From assembly GCA_018114805.1 (NCBI GenBank), contig CP073042.1, forward strand, positions 3,534,001 through 3,598,000: a DNA stretch of 64,000 nt. The letters run 5' to 3'. The DNA comes from Candidatus Streptomyces philanthi (GTDB taxonomy: Bacteria > Actinomycetota > Actinomycetes > Streptomycetales > Streptomycetaceae). Position 1 is the first letter of the stretch, and each line of letters starts with the position of its first letter. A model generated the notes under the pieces. It saw only the letters and a program-made list of their open reading frames with translations. It made no database searches and was not told the origin of the DNA. A program made the translations under genes and the position numbers. Below are positions 56,922 to 64,000 of the stretch, piece after piece.

Positions 56922-57948
56922 ACGTGTCCACCTCGGCGCCGGTCGCCATCACCGGCGTCGGCGCCGTCAGCCGCCCCGCCATCGGGGCGCGGGAGCTGGC
57001 CCGGGCCGCCGACCTCCGGCGCACCGAGCCGACCGACAACGAACGTCCCTGGGCCATCGCCGAGTTGGACAACTTCGCGCCCGCCGAGTTTCTCGGCAAG
57101 CGCGGCTGGCGGTTCCTGCCCGAGGCCACCCGGGCCGCGCTCGCCGCCGTCCAACTCGCCCTGGCCCACGCCAACGAGGACGCCGACGGCGCCACGGAAC
57201 ACGCCCCCGAGCGGGTCGGCGTCGCGCTCGCACCAACTTCGCCGTCGACGTCGTCGTGGACTGCATCGACCGGGCCCTGCTCGCCGAGGGCATCGCCGGC
57301 ATCAGCCCCGTCGAGTGCCCTAACTTCTCCGTCAACGTCCCCGCCGGCCGGCTCGGCATCGCGCACGGCCTGCGTGCCTTCAACATCACGCTGGTCAACC
57401 TGCTCACCGCCGGACTGGAGTCGGCGCTGGTCGGCGCCCGCGCGATGGCCGCCGAACCGGGCCGACGCGGTGCTGGTCGGCGCCGTCGAGGGCCGCCCGC
57501 ACCGTCACCGGGCCCGGCGTGGACGCGGCCGGCGCCTGCCTGCTGCACCTGGAGCGCCCCGAGCGCGCCGCCGAGCGCGGTGCCACCGTGCACGCCCTGC
57601 TCACCGGCGGCTCCCGGCGCACGGTGCCCGGCAACCCGGCCGCCGCCCAGCGCGTGCTGGCCGCCGCGCTCGACGCCCTGGGCACCCCCGCCCGGCGTGC
57701 TGCACCTGTCCCTGCTGGCCACCGGCGGCGCGCACGTCGCCCAGGCGGCCGATGACTGGGCCAAGACGCGCGGCGCGACCACCGCCCTGACCGTGACCAC
57801 CGGCGCCCCGCAGGTGTCGGCCACGCCCGTGCTCGGCCTGGCCCAGCACCTGGTGCGCGGCGTGCGCGAGAGCCCCGTGGTCGGCGCCCTCGGCCCGCGC
57901 GGCAACCTCACCTTGCTGCGCGTCGAACCGCGCCGGAGCCGGGCATGA
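56918..57948 (+). CDS. Chain-length factor, pair 3 (CLF3), several frameshifts
   Basis: GTG at 56918 (VNVSTSAPVAITGVGAVSRP). KS-like fold, with Thr in place of Cys: LGIAHGLRAFNITLVNLLTA. Breaks lie near 57232 (a missing G in ALGTNFAVDVV), 57465, 57500 and 57690, each a one-base change in a C/G run. The C-terminal part reads VLHLSLLATGGAHVAQAADD and ends VEPRRSRA. No HGTGT motif. Coupled to KS3 and to the second hydrolase (ATGA overlap). Confidence 0.77.
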
Positions 57949-58755
57949 GCCCCGAGTCCGGACCCGCCCCGGTGAAGGCGTCGCTGCTGTACGGCGAGGA
58001 GTTGGCTGTCCACCGGTTCGCCGAGCTGCCCGCCGCCGCGCTCGTACACGGCCTGGAGGACGACTGGAGCAGCTACACCAAGCTGAGCCAGCTCCTGTCC
58101 GGGCGCTTCCGCAGCTTCCCGCTCGACATGCCCTGGCGCTCCGGCGGCACCTACCGCTGGCGCGCCCGGGCAACCAGCGGCCAGTGGATCGAGGGCGGCC
58201 TGCAGATGATGCCCGAGACGGTCTCGGTGCTCATCGCGCACTCCATGGGCGCTAACTCCGTGCTCCAGTGGCTGGCCTCGGGCGCCAACCCCCAAGCTGG
58301 ACGCGCTGATCCTGCTCTCACCCTTCTACTGGTCGCCCACCCAACCCGTGGACTGGGCGATCTTCGACGGCTTCCGGCAGCGGTTCGCGGCCGTGATGAC
58401 CGCCGGGCTGCAGACCTGGCTGGGCCCGCGGGCCCACACGATGGACCCCGACATCTTCAACACCATGGGGCGCAAGATATTGGAGAAGAATGGGCCCCAG
58501 GCGTTCCTGGCCCTCTTCGATCAGTACAGCGCGGTGTCCTCCCTCGTGCTCTCCCACGTATCGGTTCCCACGCTTGTGATCGGCAGCCCCAACGACCCGG
58601 GGATGCTGGGCGATCGTGCCGATGCGCTCCAGGCGGACATGCCCAGCGCCGAGCTGTGCATGGACCCCCGCTTCAGTCACTTCTGCCACGTGGAACAGGC
58701 GCAGGAAGTGGCCGATCTGATCATCGCGTTCGTGGACCGCCAGCGGGCGGGCTGA
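57945..58755 (+). CDS. Alpha/beta hydrolase 2 (thioesterase-like), one frameshift
   Basis: ATG at 57945. Oxyanion region AALVHGLEDDWSSYTKLSQL, nucleophile elbow LIAHSMGANSVLQWLASGAN. An extra C near 58290 precedes KLDALILLSPFYWSPTQPVD. The late Asp is in LVIGSPNDPGMLGD and His in DPRFSHFCHVEQAQEVADLI. It is clearly a paralogue of hydrolase 1 (HGxED.W at the N-terminus, HFCHxxxAxE at the C-terminus). Each follows a CLF, which suggests each hydrolase serves one KS/CLF pair, or that a CLF-hydrolase unit was duplicated. Confidence 0.82.
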
Positions 58756-58784
58756 CACCGAGACGAAGGGCACGAGGACACCTC

Positions 58785-60312
58785 ATGTCGGGAAACACCC
58801 TGCACCTACGGGCGTTGCCACCGCGCAACAAGCCCGGTCTGACCCTGCTGGCCGGGCTGCTCGGCCTATTCATCGCGCTGCTCGACGTCACCGTCGTCAC
58901 CGTGGCCATGCCGACCATTCGGCGACGACCTGGACGCCACCTTCGACGACCTGGAGTGGGTGGCCAACGCGTACATGCTGGCCCTGGCCGTCCTCATCGT
59001 CACCGCCGGCCGGCTGGGTGACCTGTACGAGCAGCGGGTGATCTACGTCATCGGCGTAGTCGTCTTCCTCGCCGGCTCGGTGCTGTGCGCCGCCGCGGGC
59101 GAGATCACCCTGTTCGGCGCCGAGCACATCACCACGATGCACGTGGGCCGCGTGGTGCAGGGCGTGGGCGGCGCCGTCGTCATGCCGCTGACGCTGGCCA
59201 TCGTCTACTCCTCCTTCGAGGGCAAGGCGCTCGCCAAGGACATCATGATGTGGGGCGCCGTCGGCGGCCTCCTGGTGGACCACGCCGGCTGGGAGTGGAT
59301 CTTCCTCATCAACGTGCCTATCGGCGCGGTCGTCATCTTCGCCGCCCTCGCCGGCATGTGGGCCGACCAGCGTCGCGCGAGCGACGGCAACTCCATCGAC
59401 CTTCCCGGCGTCATCACCCTAAGCGCCTCGCTGCTCTGCGTCAACCTGGCCCTGATCAACGGCAACTCGTGGGGCTGGACCTCCGCCCGGGTGCTCGGGC
59501 TGCTCGGCGGCGGCGTCGTCCTGCTGGCCGGCTTCCTGGCCGTCGAGGCCCGCTCCAAGGCGCCCATCATGGACCTCGGCTGGTTCCGCCGACCGTCCTT
59601 CGGCGCCGGCATCGTCACCTCGTTCCTGCTCGGCGCCGGCATGTTCTCGTTGATCTTCTACCTGTCGATCTACCTCCAGACCGGCCTGGACCTCAGCGCC
59701 CAGGAGACCGGCGTCCGGCTGCTGCCGATGACGCTGATGCTGATGATCGGCGCGCCCGTCGGCGGCCGGATCGTCGCCAAGGCCGGCGAGCGCAAGGCGT
59801 TCGTCTTCGCGATGACCCTGATGGCCGTCGGCATCGCGCTCTACACGCTGGCCGACCCCAAGGGCGACTCCGGCTCCTGGATCCTGCTGCTGCTCGGCAT
59901 GCTGCTGACCGGTCTGCCCATGGCCGTGGCCATGCCCGTCGCCTCCGGGCTGACCATCTCCTCCGCCCCGCAGGACCAGGTCGGCGTGGCCGCCAGCGCC
60001 GGCACCATGATCCGCCAGGTGGGCAACGCGGTCGGCATCGCCATCATGGGCGCGCTGATGAGCAACCGCACCGACGCGGCCACCGAGGAGATGACCGACC
60101 TCCAGCGCAAGGGCGAGGCGACCGCCGAGGCCGCCGCCGCGCTCAAGCAGAAGGCCGTCACCGAGGGCATGAAGAACGGTGCCTGGTACGCCGCCGCCAT
60201 CACCCTGGTCGGCGCGGTGCTGGTGGTCCTCTTCGTACGCGACACCAAGCCCGCCCCGCCGCGCCCCCGCCCGGACGACACGATGCGCCTCAGCAAGCTG
60301 CCGAGCGCGTGA
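58785..60312 (+). CDS. DHA2-type MFS drug/product exporter, frameshift and small internal deletion
   Basis: ATG at 58785. A 14-helix EmrB/QacA-like protein with FIALLDVTVVTVAMPTI (motif D1). An extra base near 58918 precedes GDDLDATFDDLEWVANAYML. Motif A is AGRLGDLYEQRVIYVIGVVV. Motif C (GPxxGG in helix 5) is missing: WGAVGG is joined directly to LLVDHAGWEWIFLINVP, about a dozen residues shorter than usual and in frame. The rest (SIYLQTGLDLSAQETGVRLL, PMAVAMPVASGLTISSAPQD) is normal. Predicted exporter or self-resistance pump for the polyketide; the gap may abolish transport. Confidence 0.84.
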
Positions 60313-60323
60313 GGAGTACGCCC

Positions 60324-61405
60324 ATGACGCACACCGACACCCAGCACCCCGCGGCCACGGCCTCCTCCACGGCCCCGACGGCCCCGGACACCCCGGCGGC
60401 CCGGCCGCCGCTGGCGCGGGCGAGGCCGAGGCCGAGGCCGAGCGCGGCAGGACCGCGTTCCTCTTCCCCGGCCAGGGCTCGCAGAAGGTCGGCATGGGCC
60501 TCGACCTCGTCGCTGCCCGCCCCGACCTGGTGGAGACCTACTACCGGCAGGCCGACGACATCCTCGGCATCCCGCTCTCCACGCTGTGCTGGGACGGCCC
60601 CGAGGACGCGCTGCGCGACACCGCCATCACCCAGCCCGCGGTCTTCCTCACCAGCCTGGTCACCCTCGACGTGCTCGGCGACCGGGGCGTGCACCCCGAC
60701 GTCGTCGCCGGCCACAGCCTCGGCGAGTACACCGCCCTGGTCGCCGCCGGCGTGCTGGACTGGCGCGACGCGCTGCGCCTGGTGCGCCGCCGAGGCCAGT
60801 TGATGGCCGGCGTCAACGAGGAGGTGCCCGGCGCCATGGCCGCCGTGCTCGGCCTCGACCTGGCCACCGTCGAGGAGATCTGCGCCGACGTCGCGGCCGA
60901 GACCGGCCAGGTCGCCGAGTTCGCCAACGACAACGAGCCGGGCCAGTCGGTCGTCTCCGGCGAGGCCGGCGCCATCGAGAAGGTCCGCGAGGCCGCGCAG
61001 CGCGCCGGCGCCGTGAAGGCCATCGCCCTGCCGGTCGGCGCGCCCTTCCACTGCGCCCTGATGCGCGGCATCGAGGAGGAGTTCGCCGCCGAACTCGACC
61101 GGGTCACCTTCCGCGAGCCCAGCACCCCGGTGGTCTCCGGCGTCACCGCCGACTACGCCACCAGCCCGCGCGGCATCACCGACGCGCTGCGCCGCCAACT
61201 CGCCGGCCGGGTGCGGTTGACCGGGTCGGTGCGGTTGATGGCCGCCTCCGGCGTCACCCAGTTTGTCGAGGTCGGTCCCGGCAAGGTGCTCAGCGGCCTG
61301 TGCCGACGCATCGTGCCCGACCTGCCGTCGTTCACCACGGGCGACGAGCGCCGACTGGCCAAGACCCTCGACGCCCTCGCACCCACAGCCGCCGCGGCGG
61401 CCTGA
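60324..61405 (+). CDS. Malonyl-CoA:ACP acyltransferase (AT/FabD-like), one frameshift
   Basis: ATG at 60324 followed by a Pro/Ala-rich leader. One base change near 60450 is needed before RTAFLFPGQGSQKVGMGLDL. The nucleophile Ser, near residue 130, is in VVAGHSLGEYTALVAAGVLD, with the general-base His in PVGAPFHCALMRGIEEEF. QFVEVGPGKVLSGLCRRIVP closes the fold. It would load malonyl units made by the carboxylase encoded next to it onto the cluster ACP, which lets the pathway be independent of the fatty-acid FabD. Confidence 0.88.
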
Positions 61406-61434
61406 CACCAGCAAAGCCCAGGGGGACGCGCACC

Positions 61435-63036
61435 ATGAGCATCACCGACGATCGGCGGATCACCACCGACGACCTGCCCGAGGACCCGAGCACTGGCGGG
61501 CTGCCCGAACAGCTACTCAAAATCCGGGAGTTGAAGGAGTCCATCCACGCGGGCGACCCGGCGGTCACCGAGCGCCAGCACGCCAAGAACAAGCTCACCG
61601 CCCGCGAGCGCATCGACCTGCTCCTCGACGAGGGCTCCTTCCACGAGATCGAGACGCTGCGCCGACACCGCGCCAGCGGCTTCGGGCTGGAACACAGGAA
61701 GCCGCACACCGACGGCGTCATCACCGGCTGGGGCACCGTGCACGGCCGTACCGTCTTCGTCTACGCGCACGACTTCCGGATCTTCGGCGGTGCGCTCGGC
61801 GAGGCCCACGCGCAGAAGATCCACAAGCTGATGGACCTGGCCGAGTCCGCCGGCGCCCCGCTGGTCTCCCTCAACGACGGCGCCGGCGCCCGCATCCAGG
61901 AGGGCTTCACCGTGCTCGCCAGGCGGCATCTTCCAGCGCAACACCCGCTGCTCCGGCGTCATCCCGCAGATCTCCGTCATGCTCGGCCCCTGCGCCGGCG
62001 GCGCGGCCTACTCGCCGGCCCTGACCGACTTCGTCTTCATGGTCCGCGAGAGCTCGCAGATGTTCATCACCGGGCCCGACGTCGTGCGCGCCGTCACCGG
62101 CGAGGAGATCAGCCAGAACGGCCTCGGCGGCGCCGACGTGCACGCCTCCGTCTCCGGCGTGGCCGCGTTCGCCTACGACGACGAGGAGAGCTGCCTGGAG
62201 GAGGTCCGCTACCTGCTGTCGATGCTGCCGCAGAACAACCGCGAGACCGCCCCCGTCGAGGAGACCGAGGACCCGGCCGACCGCAGCACCGACGCGCTGC
62301 TCGACCTGGTGCCCGGCGACCCCAACTGCTCGTACGACATGCGCCAGGTCATCGAGGAGATCGTGGACGACCACGACTTCTTCGAGGTCCAACCCACCTG
62401 GGCCACCAACATCATCTGCGCCCTGGCCCGGCTCGACGGGCACGTCGTGGGCATCGTCGCCAACCAGCCCGCCTCGCTCGCCGGCGTCCTGGACATCCAC
62501 GCCAGCGAGAAGGCCGCGCGCTTCGTGCAGACCTGCGACGCCTTCAACATCCCGCTGGTCAGCCTCGTGGACGTGCCCGGCTCCTGCCCGGCGTCGACCA
62601 GGAACACGGCGGCATCATCCGGCACGGCGCCAAGCTGCTCTACGCGTACTGCAACGCCACCGTCCCGCGCGTCCAGGTCATCCTGCGCAAGGCGTACGGC
62701 GGCGCGTACATCGTCATGGACTCCCGCTCCATCGGCGTGGACGTCTCGCTCGCCTGGCCCAGCAACGAGATCGCCGTGATGGGCGCCGAGGGCGCGGCCA
62801 ACGTCATCTTCCGCCGCGAGATCGCCGCCGCCGCCGACCCGGACGCGGTGCGTCAGTAGAAGATCAAGCAGTACCAGACCGAGCTGATGCACCCGTACTA
62901 CGCGGCCGAACGCGGCCTGGTGGACAACGTCATCGACCCGCGCGAGACCCGCTCCGCGCTGATCAGCTCGCTGGCCATGCTCCGCACCAAGCACGCCGAC
63001 CTGCCCTCCCGCAAGCACGGAAAGCCGCCGGTGTGA
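61435..63036 (+). CDS. Acyl-CoA carboxylase beta subunit (carboxyltransferase), frameshifts and in-frame stop
   Basis: ATG at 61435. Propionyl/acetyl-CoA carboxylase beta of ~530 residues. N-terminal SITDDRRITTDDLPEDPSTG, then HAKNKLTARERIDLLLDEGS. An extra base near 61920 precedes GIFQRNTRCSGVIPQISVML, GPCAGGAAYSPALTDF (CoA-binding glycine loop). A missing T near 62586 interrupts VDVPGFLPGVDQEHGGIIRH. A TAG at 62857-62859 interrupts AVRQ*KIKQYQTELMHPYYA, probably a Gln or Glu codon. The product carboxylates acetyl-CoA to malonyl-CoA with the biotin subunit encoded at the right edge. Confidence 0.88.
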
Positions 63037-63301
63037 TGGGCGCGACCAGGCACGGCGGCGCGCCCAGCGCCGTCCACGAGCAGCCCACCGCCCCCACCGC
63101 GCCCGCGCCGACCGACGACGCCCACCTGCGGGTCATACGCGGCGCGCCGGGCGCCGAGGAAGTCGCCTCGCCGTCCTGGCCCAGGGCGCGCGGCGCGGCC
63201 CGGCGCGCGGCCCGGGCCGCCCCCGGGTGAGCTGGGACCACCCGGGCCCCGGCCGCGCCGGCGCCCTCGGCTACCGCGCGCCCGGGTCGTGGACCTCATG
63301 A
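63036..63301 (+). CDS. accE: Acyl-CoA carboxylase epsilon-like subunit (frameshifted)
   Basis: ATG at 63036 shares one base with the stop of the beta subunit. DAHLRVIRGAPGAEEVAS is the strand-turn motif (RGxPxxEElAAL) of small actinobacterial epsilon subunits. After a break near 63165 the end is SWDHPGPGRAGALGYRAPGS with a final WTS at 63301, the usual W-x...P..W tail. It would stabilise the beta-alpha carboxylase complex. The middle is Ala/Arg-rich and uncertain. Confidence 0.65.
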
Positions 63302-63456
63302 GCGGCGCCTTACCCGGGGCGTCCGGGACGCGGGCCGCCGCGGCCGGCAGGCCTAACGGCACTCGACCGTTGACGAAGGTGACGACGCCGGCGGCGTCGC
63401 CAGCGGAGCCGACGCACCCGGACCGGGTGACGCGGCCGGTGGGAAAAGGGAATCGG

Positions 63457-64000
63457 ATGCCCATGCGCAAGGTGCTTATCGCCAACCGGGGCGAAATCGC
63501 TGTCCGTGTTGCCCGTGCTTGTCGGGATGCCGGGATCGGGAGTGTGGCGGTGTACGCGGACCCGGATCGGGACGCGTTGCATGTGCGGGTTGCTGATGAG
63601 GCGTACGCGTTGGGTGGTGAGACTCCGGCCACCAGTTACCTGGATATGGGCAAGGTGTTGGCCGCGGCGGCCGAGTCCGGCGCGGACGCGGTCCATCCTG
63701 GGTATGGCTTCCTGTCGGAGAACGCGGACTTCGCCCAGGCGGTGTTGGACGCGGGGTTGACGTGGATCGGTCCGCCTCCGCAGGCCATCCGGGACCTGGG
63801 GGACAAGGTCGCGGCCCGTCACATCGCCCAGCGCGCGGGCGCGCCTTTGGTGGCGGGTACCGCTGATCCGGTCTCGGGTGCGGAGGAGGTGGTGGCCTTC
63901 GCGCGTGAGCACGGTCTGCCGATCGCGATCAAGGCGGCGTTCGGTGGGGGTGGGCGGGGGTTGAAGGTGGCCCGCTCGCTGGAGGAGGTCGCCGAGCTCT
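63457..64000 (+). CDS. accA: Acyl-CoA carboxylase alpha subunit, biotin carboxylase (cut by window edge)
   Basis: ATG at 63457 (an inner ATG at 63463 is possible), with GGGAAAAGGG upstream. MRKVLIANRGEIAVRVARAC is the biotin-carboxylase N-terminus. SGADAVHPGYGFLSENADFA and IAIKAAFGGGGRGLKVARSL (the ATP-grasp glycine-rich loop) follow. The frame is open at 64000, so the ATP-grasp lid, biotin-carrier domain and stop lie outside. It partners the beta subunit upstream. Its third codon positions use more T and G than the PKS genes, unlike its neighbours. Confidence 0.9.
   Translation, partial: MPMRKVLIANRGEIAVRVARACRDAGIGSVAVYADPDRDALHVRVADEAYALGGETPATSYLDMGKVLAAAAESGADAVHPGYGFLSENADFAQAVLDAGLTWIGPPPQAIRDLGDKVAARHIAQRAGAPLVAGTADPVSGAEEVVAFAREHGLPIAIKAAFGGGGRGLKVARSLEEVAEL

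Overview
High-GC DNA (far above 70% in most genes), GTG/ATG starts, TGA stops and gene families such as HxlR, DUF1266, ECF41 sigma factors and small CxxC zinc-ribbon proteins point to a Streptomyces chromosome. Many genes carry single-base indels, and several carry in-frame stops. Most indels lengthen or shorten a short C/G run, and intact genes sit among broken ones. I read most of these as sequence or assembly errors rather than true decay. Broken genes are annotated as one gene with the lesion located.

Layout. 1-3.3 kb: chromosomal core with the end of holB, a secreted tripeptidyl-aminopeptidase-like lipoprotein and tRNA-Thr(CGT). 3.2-9.7 kb: a defective integrative element in the tRNA 3' end, bounded by a ~58-bp direct repeat. 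It holds an excisionase-like gene, small plasmid-type genes, an IS5-like insertion and a three-gene operon (TIGR04255-like protein, Xre/MbcA-like protein, unknown protein) that may be a toxin-antitoxin or defence module. No integrase is visible. 10-12.6 kb: degenerate genes, a TPR fragment and a GT-B-like protein. 12.7-18.2 kb: a compact five-gene minus-strand operon (PhyH dioxygenase, DUF6271-like protein, PLP decarboxylase, GNAT, MFS exporter) that looks like a small undescribed metabolite pathway. 19-41 kb: ordinary accessory genes: GH3 hexosaminidase, an MMPL exporter run together with a histidine kinase, its response regulator, a Ser/Thr kinase, a SpoIIE-type phosphatase, an ECF41 sigma factor with an AhpD-like protein, TetR/SDR and HxlR/dehydrogenase divergons, hydrolase and GNAT.

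42-64 kb: a type II polyketide synthase cluster. It opens with a LuxR-type regulator, a five-copy 23-bp repeat array and a recombinase-like protein without a catalytic domain. It then has one ACP, three KS/CLF pairs, two pairs of FabZ-like dehydratases, a double-hotdog protein, a DsbA-like isomerase, a ketoreductase, two alpha/beta hydrolases, an MFS exporter, a malonyltransferase and acyl-CoA carboxylase subunits. Overlapping stop/start codons indicate one long operon. The inventory (three KS/CLF pairs, KR, several DHs, isomerase, stand-alone AT, no aromatase or cyclase, no NRPS in view) fits a highly reducing system making a polyene or cinnamoyl-lipid-type chain. The carboxylase supplies malonyl units, the AT loads the ACP, KS/CLF-KR-DH cycles build the polyene, the isomerase may set cis geometry, a hydrolase may release it and the MFS protein exports it. 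The right end runs into the biotin carboxylase gene and is cut by the window edge.
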